Positions 1-7,632 of a DNA stretch of 64,000 bases are shown piece after piece. Source of the stretch: Kitasatospora papulosa (GTDB lineage Bacteria > Actinomycetota > Actinomycetes > Streptomycetales > Streptomycetaceae); assembly GCF_000717245.1 (NCBI RefSeq), contig NZ_JNYQ01000013.1, forward strand, positions 1 to 64,000. The letters run 5' to 3'. Within the stretch, counting starts at the first letter, position 1. Each line of letters begins with the position of its first letter. The notes beneath the pieces are model-generated. The model was not told the origin of the DNA and searched no databases. It saw nothing but the letters and a program-made list of their open reading frames with translations. Both the position numbers and the translations under genes were made by a program.

Positions 1-2
1 TC

Positions 3-123
3 CCTTTCCGGCGAGTCCGACTCTACCAGATTCTTTTTCGTTCCGTTTCCGGTCCGAATTCGATTCCAGCGGCCTGCGGAGTGGCCTTTGCCTTTCGGCG
101 GGCCCGACTTTATCAGAGATTCT
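3..123. repeat. Imperfect direct repeat pair in intergenic DNA
   Basis: Two related segments, about 3-34 and 91-123, share the order CCTTTC(C)GGCG, then CCGACT, a CAG and ATTCT, with small indels. They lie outside any convincing gene, beyond the RNase J terminator, at the very edge of the window, so further copies may lie to the left. Their role is unknown. They could be decayed intergenic repeats or the 3' part of a neighbouring locus. Confidence 0.4.
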
Positions 124-220
124 GAGTCGGATTTCCCGCCTCCCCTGGAGGGGCGACCAGGTACTCCCGGCGCACAAGTGCGCGAGGTGCTTCCCGTTCA
201 GGCGGAATGGCAAACGTACT

Positions 221-260
221 GGAGCGGGGCGCCTCGATGCAAATCGAGGCGCCCCGCTCC
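221..260 (-). terminator. Hairpin terminator of the RNase J gene
   Basis: A perfect 18-bp inverted repeat (221-238 with 243-260) around the 4-base loop GCAA begins 29 bases past the RNase J stop on the minus strand. The stem is GC-rich and no strong T tract follows, as is common for Streptomyces terminators. It could work in both directions. Confidence 0.8.
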
Positions 261-289
261 TGGTTGGCGGCCTGGCGGCCGCGCTCGCG

Positions 290-1975
290 TCAGACCTCGA
301 CGACGACCGGAAGGATCATCGGACGCCGGCGGTAGGTGTCGGACACCCACTTGCCCACCGTGCGCCGGACCAGCTGCTGGAGCTGGTGCGGCTCCATCAC
401 CCCGTCCTGGGCGGACTTGTTGAGCGCTTCCTCTACCTTGGGCACCACGGCGGTGAAGGCACCGTCGTCGATGCCGGAACCGCGGGCCTGGATGTGGGGG
501 CCGCCGACGATCTTGCCGGACGAGCTGTCCACCACGATGAAGACGGAGATGATTCCCTCGTCACCGAGGATGCGGCGGTCCTTGAGGGAGGTCTCGGTGA
601 CATCGCCTACCGAGAGGCCGTCGACGTACACGTAACCGGCCTGGACCTTGCCGACGATCTTCGCCTTGCCGTCGACGAGGTCGACGACGACGCCGTCCTC
701 GGCGATGACGATGTGGTCCTTCGGCACGCCGGTCAGCGCACCGAGTTCGGCGTTGGCCCGCAGGTGGCGCCATTCACCGTGGACCGGCATCAGGTTCTTC
801 GGCTTGCAGATGTTGTAGAAGTACAGCAGCTCGCCGGCCGAGGCGTGGCCCGAGACGTGGACCTTCGCGTTGCCCTTGTGGACGACGTTCGCGCCCCAGC
901 GGGTCAGGCCGTTGATCACGCGGTAGACCGCGTTCTCGTTGCCGGGGATCAGGGACGACGCCAGGATCACCGTGTCGCCCGGGACGATCCGGATCTGGTG
1001 GTCCCGGTTGGCCATGCGGGAGAGGGCTGCCATCGGCTCGCCCTGCGAACCCGTGCAGACCAGCACGACCTCGTCGTCGGGCAGGTCGTCCAGGGTCTTG
1101 ACGTCGACGACGAGACCGGCGGGCACCTTGAGATAGCCCAGGTCACGCGCGATCCCCATGTTGCGGACCATGGAGCGTCCCACGAAGGCGACCCGGCGGC
1201 CGTACTCGTGGGCGGCGTCCAGGATCTGCTGGATGCGGTGCACGTGGCTCGCGAAGCTCGCCACGATGATGCGCTTCTGCGCGTTGGCGAACACCGTGCG
1301 CAGGACGTTGGAGATGTCCCGCTCCGGCGGAACGAATCCCGGAACCTCCGCGTTCGTCGAGTCGGAGAGCAGAAGGTCGATGCCCTCCTCGCTCAGCCGG
1401 GCGAAGGCGTGCAGGTCGGTGAGACGACCGTCCAGCGGAAGCTGGTCCATCTTGAAGTCACCGGTCGCGACGGCCAGACCCGCAGGGGTGCGGATGGCGA
1501 CGGCGAGGGCGTCCGGGATGGAGTGGTTGACCGCGATGAACTCGCAGTCGAACACACCGATGCGCTCGCGCTGCCCCTCGGCCACCTCGAGGGTGTAGGG
1601 ACGGATCCGGTGCTCCTGGAGCTTGGCCTCGATGAGCGCGAGGGTCAGCTTGGAGCCGATCAGCGGGATGTCCGGCTTCAGGCGGAGCAGGTACGGGACG
1701 CCACCGATGTGGTCCTCGTGGCCGTGCGTGAGGACGATGCCCTCGATGTCGTCCAGTCGGTCCCGGATGGTGGTGAAGTCCGGCAGGATCAGGTCGATGC
1801 CGGGCTGCTCCTCCTCCGGGAAGAGGACGCCGCAGTCGACGATGAGCAGGCGGCCGCCGTACTCGAAGACCGTCATGTTGCGGCCGATCTCGCCGAGACC
1901 GCCCAGCGGGGTGACTCGCAGGCCGCCCTTGGGGAGCTTCGGCGGGGTACCGAGTTCAGGATGCGGATGACTCAA
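290..1975 (-). CDS. rnj: Ribonuclease J
   Basis: This 561-residue metallo-beta-lactamase/beta-CASP nuclease has 5'-3' exonuclease and endonuclease activity in mRNA decay and rRNA maturation. The metal-binding motif HGHEDHIGG lies near residue 85, followed by beta-CASP motifs and a C-terminal RNase J domain. I chose a TTG start at 1975 because the frame continues upstream without family similarity, while AAGGAGAG sits just before this TTG and the length then fits actinobacterial RNase J. It lies downstream of dapA on the same strand, with a strong hairpin (1990-2029) just before its ribosome binding site and a terminator after it. The dapA-rnj order is common in actinobacteria. Identification is firm; the start is very likely. 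Confidence 0.95.
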   Translation of the reverse strand: MSHPHPELGTPPKLPKGGLRVTPLGGLGEIGRNMTVFEYGGRLLIVDCGVLFPEEEQPGIDLILPDFTTIRDRLDDIEGIVLTHGHEDHIGGVPYLLRLKPDIPLIGSKLTLALIEAKLQEHRIRPYTLEVAEGQRERIGVFDCEFIAVNHSIPDALAVAIRTPAGLAVATGDFKMDQLPLDGRLTDLHAFARLSEEGIDLLLSDSTNAEVPGFVPPERDISNVLRTVFANAQKRIIVASFASHVHRIQQILDAAHEYGRRVAFVGRSMVRNMGIARDLGYLKVPAGLVVDVKTLDDLPDDEVVLVCTGSQGEPMAALSRMANRDHQIRIVPGDTVILASSLIPGNENAVYRVINGLTRWGANVVHKGNAKVHVSGHASAGELLYFYNICKPKNLMPVHGEWRHLRANAELGALTGVPKDHIVIAEDGVVVDLVDGKAKIVGKVQAGYVYVDGLSVGDVTETSLKDRRILGDEGIISVFIVVDSSSGKIVGGPHIQARGSGIDDGAFTAVVPKVEEALNKSAQDGVMEPHQLQQLVRRTVGKWVSDTYRRRPMILPVVVEV

Positions 1976-1989
1976 AAGACTCTCCTTAC

Positions 1990-2029
1990 CACGCGCGCCA
2001 CGTACCGCTGAGGGCACGTGGCGCGCGTG
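1990..2029 (-). promoter_or_regulatory. Hairpin directly upstream of the RNase J ribosome binding site
   Basis: A perfect 14-bp inverted repeat (1990-2003 with 2016-2029) encloses a 12-base loop. On the minus strand its 3' foot lies only a few bases before the AAGGAGAG of the RNase J gene. It may be the dapA terminator, or an RNA structure controlling rnj translation or decay. The sequence alone cannot tell these apart. Confidence 0.65.
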
Positions 2030-2105
2030 TCATTCGTGCACTTGCTGTTGTCAGGTGGTGTTTCCGCCGCGAGTGTCCTCGCGTATTCAGTTGTGAAGTC
2101 CGTGG

Positions 2106-3005
2106 TCAGAGCTGTACCCCACCGGCAGCCAGATCGATCTTGAGCTGGGCCGTCTCCTGGGCGGTGAGTTCCACCAGGGGGAGGCGCAGCGGGCCGGCGG
2201 GGAGGCCCTTCAGGGTGAGCGCGGCCTTGGTGGTGATCACGCCCTGGGTGCGGAACATCCCGGTGAAGACCGGGAGCAGCCTCTGGTGGATCTCCGTGGC
2301 CTTCTGCACGTCTCCGCCGAGGTGCGCCTCGATGAGGGCGCGGAGCTCCGGGGTGACGACATGGCCGACGACAGAGACGAATCCGACGGCGCCGACCGAG
2401 AGCAGCGGGAGGTTGAGCATGTCGTCGCCCGAGTACCAGGCGAGGCCGGACTGGGCGATGGCCCAGCTGGAGCGGCCGAGGTCGCCCTTGGCGTCCTTGT
2501 TGGCGACGATCCGGGGGTGCTCGGCCAGCCTGACGAGCGTCTCCGTGTCGATCGGCACACCGCTGCGGCCGGGAATGTCGTACAGCATCACCGGGAGGCC
2601 GGTGGAATCCGCGATGGCGCCGAAGTGACGGAGGAGGCCCTCCTGCGGCGGCTTGTTGTAGTACGGCGTGACCGCGAGGAGACCGTGGGCGCCGCTGCGC
2701 TCGGCGGTTCGGGCCAGTTCGATGCTGTGCCGGGTGTCGTTGGTACCGACGCCGGCGACGACGTGGGCTCGGTCTCCGACGGCTTCCAGCACAGCCCTGA
2801 CCAGCTGGTCTTTCTCCGCGTCGCTGGTGGTCGGGGACTCGCCCGTGGTGCCGTTGACGACCAGGCCGTCGTTGCCTGCGTCCACCAGATGGGTGGCGAG
2901 CCGCTGGGCGCCGTCGAGGTCGAGTGCGCCGTCAGCCGTGAAGGGCGTGACCATAGCGGTGAGGACCCTCCCGAAGGGGGTCTGCGGAGTGGAGATCGGA
3001 GCCAT
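2106..3005 (-). CDS. dapA: 4-hydroxy-tetrahydrodipicolinate synthase
   Basis: DapA condenses pyruvate with aspartate semialdehyde, the first committed step to diaminopimelate and lysine. The 299-residue product has the (beta/alpha)8 aldolase hallmarks: GTTGES for substrate carboxylate binding, a YxNKPP-type segment (YYNKPP) with the catalytic Tyr, and NKDAKGD holding the Schiff-base Lys. I chose ATG at 3005 (MAPIST...) because residues before it are not family-like; the ribosome binding site is weak. It lies between thyX and rnj on the same strand, separated from thyX by a hairpin. dapB is nearby at 5475-6227 but in a different transcription unit. Confidence 0.96.
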   Translation of the reverse strand: MAPISTPQTPFGRVLTAMVTPFTADGALDLDGAQRLATHLVDAGNDGLVVNGTTGESPTTSDAEKDQLVRAVLEAVGDRAHVVAGVGTNDTRHSIELARTAERSGAHGLLAVTPYYNKPPQEGLLRHFGAIADSTGLPVMLYDIPGRSGVPIDTETLVRLAEHPRIVANKDAKGDLGRSSWAIAQSGLAWYSGDDMLNLPLLSVGAVGFVSVVGHVVTPELRALIEAHLGGDVQKATEIHQRLLPVFTGMFRTQGVITTKAALTLKGLPAGPLRLPLVELTAQETAQLKIDLAAGGVQL

Positions 3006-3066
3006 GGGTAACACGCTACTCGTTGCTCGGAGCGTCGCGCCCCCTCGGGGGGACGCGGAAGAGGAG

Positions 3067-3104
3067 CCCGGCACTGCCTGCTCGGGGGTTCAAGCAGTGC
3101 CGGG
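3067..3104 (-). terminator. Hairpin terminator between thyX and dapA
   Basis: An 11-bp perfect stem (3067-3077 with 3094-3104) with a 16-base loop lies about 50 bases past the thyX stop on the minus strand. It suggests that dapA has its own promoter between here and 3005. Confidence 0.6.
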
Positions 3105-3157
3105 TCCGTTTGATCAGCCTAGATGAACTTCACGAAACGCCGCAATACGGACACCGC

Positions 3158-3895
3158 CTACGGGGCGACCCGTCCGTTTTTGTTGAAGGCGGCATGAGTG
3201 AGCGGCATCAGGGTCCGCCAGTGCTGTTCCATCTGCTCCCCGACCATTTCGATCTCGCGCTGCGGGAAGGACGGCACCTTGGCCAGCTCGTGCTGCGTGC
3301 GCAGGCCGAGGAAGTGCATCAGGGACCGGGCGTTGCAGGTCGCGTACATCGTGGAGAACAGACCGACGGGGAGTACCGCGCGGGCCACCTCACGGGCGAC
3401 CCCGGCGGCGAGCATCTCCTGGTAGGCGTCGTACGCCTGGCGGTAGGAGTCCTCCATGGCGCGGGTCGTGAGCGCGTGCTGCTCCGGGGTTCCCTCGACG
3501 AATTCGTACTTTCCGGGGCGGCCCTGCTGGATGAGCTTGCGGGACTCCCCCGGGACGTAGAAGACCGGCTCCAGCTCCCTGTACCGGCCCGATTCCTCGT
3601 TGTAGGACCAGCCCACGCGGTGCCGCATGAACTCGCGGAAGACGAAGATCGGGGCGCTGATGAAGAAGGTCATCGAGTTGTGCTCGAACGGGCTGCCATG
3701 CCGGTCCCGCATCAGGTAGTTGATGAGCCCCTTCGAGCGCTCGGGGTCCTTCGTGACCTCTTCCAGGGACTGCTCGCCGGCGGTGGACACACGGGCCGCG
3801 AACAGCACGTCGGAGTCGGCTGCGGCTGATTTCACCAGGTCAACGGTGACATCGCTGCGGAAGTGGGCCTTGGTGGGCTCGGGGGTGTCGGTCAC
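3158..3895 (-). CDS. thyX: Flavin-dependent thymidylate synthase ThyX
   Basis: ThyX makes dTMP from dUMP using FAD, NADPH and methylene-tetrahydrofolate. The 245-residue protein carries the ThyX signature RHRVGWSYNEES, an RHR followed eight residues later by the Ser, which is the longer spacing variant of the motif. SLMHFLGLR is the other FAD/dUMP-contacting segment. The GTG start at 3895 is preceded by GGAAGGA; the frame stays open far upstream but is not family-like there. A small membrane-protein gene diverges from 4071, so 3896-4070 should hold both promoters. Identification is firm. Confidence 0.96.
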   Translation of the reverse strand: MTDTPEPTKAHFRSDVTVDLVKSAAADSDVLFAARVSTAGEQSLEEVTKDPERSKGLINYLMRDRHGSPFEHNSMTFFISAPIFVFREFMRHRVGWSYNEESGRYRELEPVFYVPGESRKLIQQGRPGKYEFVEGTPEQHALTTRAMEDSYRQAYDAYQEMLAAGVAREVARAVLPVGLFSTMYATCNARSLMHFLGLRTQHELAKVPSFPQREIEMVGEQMEQHWRTLMPLTHAAFNKNGRVAP

Positions 3896-4070
3896 CGGCG
3901 GGGGTCCTTCCAATTGCGTCGCTCGGGCGGCGTCCACTCTACGGGCCTCGGAGAGGGCATCGGTCAGCGGGAAATTCTGGATCGGTTCGGCGATTCGGGG
4001 CACCGATCGGGCCTCTCGTACGTCTGACTCATTAGCAGCACCCGTCACAGAGTTCAAGGAGAGTTTCCTC

Positions 4071-4310
4071 ATGTTCCGCCGGCGTGAATCCGTCCCGTTC
4101 TCGTTCGTAGCCGAGGCCGACCGGTTCCGCAGTAATGTCACTCCCCCTCCCCGCCGGCGCGTCAGCCGTTCGCAGCTGGCCGCTCGTTCCCTCGTAGGGC
4201 TGACGATGGTCGCCGGCTTCGCCGGATCGCTGCTCTTCGGTCTGCCCGCGCTGGACACCGAGCGGACGCCGTCCCACAGCCAGACGTCCGAGGCGTCCCA
4301 GCACCGCTGA
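4071..4310 (+). CDS. Small membrane-associated protein of unknown function
   Basis: This 79-residue product begins MFRRRES and is preceded by an excellent AAGGAGAG seven bases before the ATG, which is why I take it as real. It has an Arg-rich amphipathic N-terminus with RRRVSRS near residue 30, one hydrophobic stretch around residues 38-58 (LVGLTMVAGFAGSLLFG) and a short polar tail. A single-pass membrane protein with the N-terminus inside is the natural reading. It diverges from thyX and precedes another membrane-protein gene on the same strand. I do not recognise a family. Confidence 0.7.
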   Translation: MFRRRESVPFSFVAEADRFRSNVTPPPRRRVSRSQLAARSLVGLTMVAGFAGSLLFGLPALDTERTPSHSQTSEASQHR

Positions 4311-4403
4311 CCCGTACGGGCCCCCTGGAGTGGTCGGCCGGGGGGCTGCTCGGTAGCCTCACCGGGCACAGCAATCGAGCGTGCTTGTGAGTGAGGATCA
4401 GTC

Positions 4404-4955
4404 GTGCCCCTGCCCTTCCTGACGGCCGACCGCGCATTCGACGCGGATGCGGAGGACATCGCGCTGCCGTTCGACGACCACGACAGCTGGCGACGGCCCT
4501 ACCGCCCCGGCCCCTGGCGTGTCGCGGCGGCAGCCGGCCTGCTGCTGCTGGCGTCCTTCGTGCTGCTGGCCGCGATGATCATCACCTTGGCCGGTTCGCT
4601 GTCCGGCGCCTCTGCCTGCTTCGTGCTCGCGGCTGCGATGATCGCCGCCGCGCTGCGGCTGCTGCGGGTCGGTGCGTGGGTGAGCCTGCACGGCGTGCGC
4701 CGGGTGGGCTTCTTCCGCACGACCACGGTGCCGTGGGCGAGCACGGAGGCGGTCCGCACAGTCCAGCAGCCGGTGAAGTGGCTCGGCTTCCCGCGCACCG
4801 TGCAGGGGCAGGCCCTGGTCGTGGTGCGCAGGAACGGCGAACCGCTGCCGCCGCTGGTCACCGATCACAACGCGGACTTCCTGGCCCGTGCCGAGGCGTT
4901 CGAGCGTGCCACGGACACCATCGAGGCGTGGGGCGACGAGTACCGCACCGGCTGA
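4404..4955 (+). CDS. Membrane protein with a probable bacterial PH-like domain
   Basis: The 183-residue protein starts at GTG after GAGGATCA. It has an acidic N-terminus, two adjacent hydrophobic helices (roughly residues 38-62 and 66-88), then a soluble domain with alternating beta-like segments (VSLHGVRRVGFFRTTTVPWA, VVRRNGEPLPPL). Short two-helix proteins ending in such a domain are common in Streptomyces and are usually annotated as PH-domain membrane proteins. That assignment is by overall shape and is moderate; no enzymatic motif is visible. It converges with the gene at 5008-5460, with a shared hairpin between them. Confidence 0.75.
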   Translation: MPLPFLTADRAFDADAEDIALPFDDHDSWRRPYRPGPWRVAAAAGLLLLASFVLLAAMIITLAGSLSGASACFVLAAAMIAAALRLLRVGAWVSLHGVRRVGFFRTTTVPWASTEAVRTVQQPVKWLGFPRTVQGQALVVVRRNGEPLPPLVTDHNADFLARAEAFERATDTIEAWGDEYRTG

Positions 4956-4989
4956 CGACCGGGGCCCCTCGGGCCGCAAGGACACCCGC

Positions 4990-5025
4990 AAGCCGGTACG
5001 GCGCCGCTCAGGCGCGTACCGGCTT
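4990..5025. terminator. Bidirectional hairpin between convergent genes
   Basis: An 11-bp perfect stem (4990-5000 with 5015-5025) lies 35 bases past the stop of the plus-strand gene and overlaps the last codons of the minus-strand gene. It can serve both convergent transcripts. Confidence 0.6.
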
Positions 5026-5460
5026 GTTCCTGTGCAGGGCGATGGCACGCTGCATCGCCTTGCGGGCACGCGGGGTGTCCCGCGCGTCCTGATAGGCCAC
5101 CGCGAGCCGGAACCAGCAGCGCCAGTCGTCCGGGCTGTCCTCGGTCTCCTCGCGGCGCCGGGCGAACACGGCGTCGGCGGAGTCCCGGTCGATACGCCCC
5201 GAAGGTGTGCGCACCAGCTCGTCGACGGGGAGGCCTCCTTCGGCGTCCAGTTCGGCGGCCAGGCCGTTGGCCCGGCGCACGAACTGGGTGTTCTTCCAGA
5301 GGAACCAGATGCCGATCACCGGCAGGATCAGCACCGCCACACCGAAGGTGACCGTGAGCAGCGTGCCGTGCCGGATGAGCAGCACGCCCCGGCTGCCGGC
5401 CAGGACGAAGTAGAAGACCAGGACGGCAGCGGTGACGAGGTAGGTGAGCTTTGCGCGCAT
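5008..5460 (-). CDS. Membrane protein with a C-terminal TPR-like region
   Basis: The 150-residue product has two N-terminal transmembrane segments (about residues 5-27 and 34-54), an Arg/Glu-rich linker, and a C-terminal helical stretch (WRCWFRLAVAYQDARDTP, then RKAMQRAIALH) resembling one and a half tetratricopeptide repeats. Function is unknown; a scaffold at the membrane face is plausible. It follows dapB by 14 bases and is the last gene of the rpsO-pnp-M16-dapB series. The dapB neighbourhood may mean co-transcription only. Confidence 0.8.
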   Translation of the reverse strand: MRAKLTYLVTAAVLVFYFVLAGSRGVLLIRHGTLLTVTFGVAVLILPVIGIWFLWKNTQFVRRANGLAAELDAEGGLPVDELVRTPSGRIDRDSADAVFARRREETEDSPDDWRCWFRLAVAYQDARDTPRARKAMQRAIALHRNKPVRA

Positions 5461-5474
5461 CGGGTGGGGCCCAG

Positions 5475-6227
5475 TCAGTTCAGGTCGAGGAAGTGTTCCA
5501 GGCCGAACGTGAGGCCGGGAGTGGTGACCACGCGGCGGGTACCGAGCAGGATGCCCGGCATGAAGCTGCTGTGGTGGAGCGAGTCGTGCCGCAGGGTGAG
5601 GGTCTCGCCTTCACCGCCGAGCAGGACCTCCTGGTGGGCGAGGAGCCCGCGGAGCCGGACGGAGTGGACCGGCACTCCGTCGACGTCGGCACCGCGTGCT
5701 CCGTCCAGCGCGGTGGCCGTGGCGTCGGGCTGCGGAGCGACGCCGGCCTTCTCCCGCGCCGCGGCGATGAGCTGGGCGGTGCGGGTGGCGGTGCCGGAGG
5801 GGGCGTCCGCCTTGTTCGGGTGGTGCAGCTCGATGACCTCGACGGACTCGAAGTAGCGGGCGGCCTGCTCCGCGAACTTCATCGTGAGGACGGCGCCGAT
5901 GGAGAAGTTCGGCGCGATGAGCACACCGGTCTCCGGGGAGCCGGAGAGCCAGGTGTTCAGCTGCGCGAGCCGTTCGTCGGTCCAGCCGGTGGTGCCCACG
6001 ACGGCGTGGATGCCGTGGCCGACGCAGAATTCGAGGTTCTCCATCACCGAGGCCGGTGTGGTGAGCTCGACGACGGCCTGGGCGCCGGTCTCCGTGAGGG
6101 TCTCCAGCGTGTCGCCGCGGCCGAGCGCGGCCACCAGCTCCATGTCGTCGGCGGCCTCCACGGCTCGTACCGCCTCGGACCCGATGCGTCCCTTGGCGCC
6201 GAGAACGGCCACGCGCAGCTTGCTCAT
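5475..6227 (-). CDS. dapB: 4-hydroxy-tetrahydrodipicolinate reductase
   Basis: DapB reduces the DapA product with NAD(P)H in the diaminopimelate pathway. The 250-residue protein has the N-terminal dinucleotide site GAKGRIGSEA, the GTTGWT segment, and the signature IELHHPNKADAPSGTA with its catalytic His pair and Lys. ATG at 6227 is preceded by GGAAAG. It starts 13 bases after the M16 peptidase stop, which indicates co-transcription, and is followed 14 bases later by the membrane TPR-like gene. Confidence 0.96.
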   Translation of the reverse strand: MSKLRVAVLGAKGRIGSEAVRAVEAADDMELVAALGRGDTLETLTETGAQAVVELTTPASVMENLEFCVGHGIHAVVGTTGWTDERLAQLNTWLSGSPETGVLIAPNFSIGAVLTMKFAEQAARYFESVEVIELHHPNKADAPSGTATRTAQLIAAAREKAGVAPQPDATATALDGARGADVDGVPVHSVRLRGLLAHQEVLLGGEGETLTLRHDSLHHSSFMPGILLGTRRVVTTPGLTFGLEHFLDLN

Positions 6228-6240
6228 GTGTGTTCTTTCC

Positions 6241-7632
6241 TTACGGGGTGGTGAGTGAGACCGCTTCCTGGAGGCGGTCGGCCTGCTTGTCCTTCAGCGG
6301 GCCGATGACCGAGAGCGAGGGCCGCTGTCCGAGGACGTCGGCCGCCACGGCACGGACCTCGTCCGGGGTGACCGCCGCGATCTTGGCCAGCATGTCATCG
6401 ACGGACATCTGTTCGCCCCAGCAGAGCTCGCTCTTGCCGATGCGGTTCATGAGCGCGCCGGTGTCCTCCAGGCCGAGGACGGTGGAACCGGCGAGCTGAC
6501 CGACGGCGCGGCCGATCTCCTCGTCGCCGAGGCCGTGCGTCGCCACGCGGTCGAGCTCGTCGCGGCAGATCTTGAGGACGTCGTGCACCTGGCTGGGCCG
6601 GCAGCCCGCGTACACGCCGAAGAGCCCGCAGTCGGCGAAGCCCGAGGTGTACGAGTACACGCTGTAGGCGAGACCGCGCTTCTCCCGTACCTCCTGGAAG
6701 AGGCGTGAGCTCATGCCGCCGCCGAGCGCGGTGTTCAGGACGCCGAGTGCCCAGCGGCGCTCGTCGGTCCTGGCCAGCCCGGGCATGCCGAGGACGACGT
6801 GCGCCTGCTCGGTCTTGCGGTTCAGGAGCTCGACCTTGCCGGCGGCGCGCAGCGTACGGGATCCCGCGCGCGGCGCCGTGGGGACGGCGTCGGTCCGGGT
6901 GAGGGCGCCCGCGCGCTCGAAGGCCCTGCGGACCTGCCGGACGACGGTGGCGTGGTCGACGTTGCCCGCGGCGGCCACCACCAGGTGGGTGGGGTCGTAG
7001 TGCTTCTTGTAGAAGCGGGCGATCTGCCCGCGGTTCAGCGCGTTGATCGTGTCGACGGTGCCGAGGACCGGGCGGCCCAGCGGGGTGTCACCGAGCATCG
7101 TGTGCGCGAACAGGTCGTGCACGCAGTCGCCCGGGTCGTCCTCCGTCATCGCGATCTCCTCGAGGATGACGCCGCGCTCGGCGTCGACGTCCTCGGGGGC
7201 GATCAGCGAACCGGTCAGCATGTCGCAGACGACATCGATGGCCAACGGGAGGTCGGTGTCCAGGACCCGAGCGTAGTAGCAGGTGTACTCCTTCGCCGTG
7301 AAGGCGTTCATCTCGCCGCCGACCGCGTCGATCGCGGACGAGATGTCGAGGGCGCTGCGCTTGGCCGTGCCCTTGAAGAGGAGGTGTTCGAGGTAGTGGG
7401 TCGCGCCGTTCAGGGTGGGCGTCTCGTCGCGTGATCCGACGTTGGCCCAGATCCCGAAGGTGGCGGAGCGTACGGAGGGCAGCGTCTCGGTGACGACCCG
7501 GAGACCGCCCGGGAGGACGGTGCGGCGGACGGTACCGATGCCGTTGGTGCCCTTGAGAAGCGTTTGGGTACGGGCGACGGCCCGCCCCTCCGAGGAGGGG
7601 CGGGCCGTCGTCACGGAACTACGGGACGTCAC
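6241..7632 (-). CDS. M16-family zinc metallopeptidase
   Basis: A processing-peptidase-like protein of about 463 residues with the inverted zinc motif HYLEH (residues 79-83), the distal Glu in GVILEEIA, and the C-terminal substrate-binding half with the RGLAYSVYS signature. Such proteins cleave short or unfolded peptides in the cytosol. A GTG start at 7632 overlaps the pnp stop as GTGA. However, a 17-bp perfect hairpin (7575-7610) falls within codons 8-19 of this reading, and the protein does not look family-like until about residue 33. A start further in is therefore possible. The pnp-M16-dapB order is conserved in actinobacteria. Confidence 0.93.
   Translation of the reverse strand: MTSRSSVTTARPSSEGRAVARTQTLLKGTNGIGTVRRTVLPGGLRVVTETLPSVRSATFGIWANVGSRDETPTLNGATHYLEHLLFKGTAKRSALDISSAIDAVGGEMNAFTAKEYTCYYARVLDTDLPLAIDVVCDMLTGSLIAPEDVDAERGVILEEIAMTEDDPGDCVHDLFAHTMLGDTPLGRPVLGTVDTINALNRGQIARFYKKHYDPTHLVVAAAGNVDHATVVRQVRRAFERAGALTRTDAVPTAPRAGSRTLRAAGKVELLNRKTEQAHVVLGMPGLARTDERRWALGVLNTALGGGMSSRLFQEVREKRGLAYSVYSYTSGFADCGLFGVYAGCRPSQVHDVLKICRDELDRVATHGLGDEEIGRAVGQLAGSTVLGLEDTGALMNRIGKSELCWGEQMSVDDMLAKIAAVTPDEVRAVAADVLGQRPSLSVIGPLKDKQADRLQEAVSLTTP
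7575..7610 (-). terminator. Very stable hairpin at the pnp/M16 junction
   Basis: Perfect 17-bp arms (7575-7591 with 7594-7610) enclose a two-base loop and begin 19 bases past the pnp stop on the minus strand. Position and strength suit a pnp terminator or an RNA stability element, yet it lies inside the predicted 5' coding end of the M16 gene. It may reduce expression of the downstream genes or act as an RNase III site. Confidence 0.65.

Noticed and set aside
88..423. A 111-codon plus-strand frame over the RNase J 3' end
   Set aside because: It runs through the terminator hairpin and the antisense of RNase J, with no ribosome binding site or domain.
3158..3895. ThyX motif spacing RHR-x8-S considered as an anomaly
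   Set aside because: The longer spacing is a known variant of the ThyX motif and is expected in this group.
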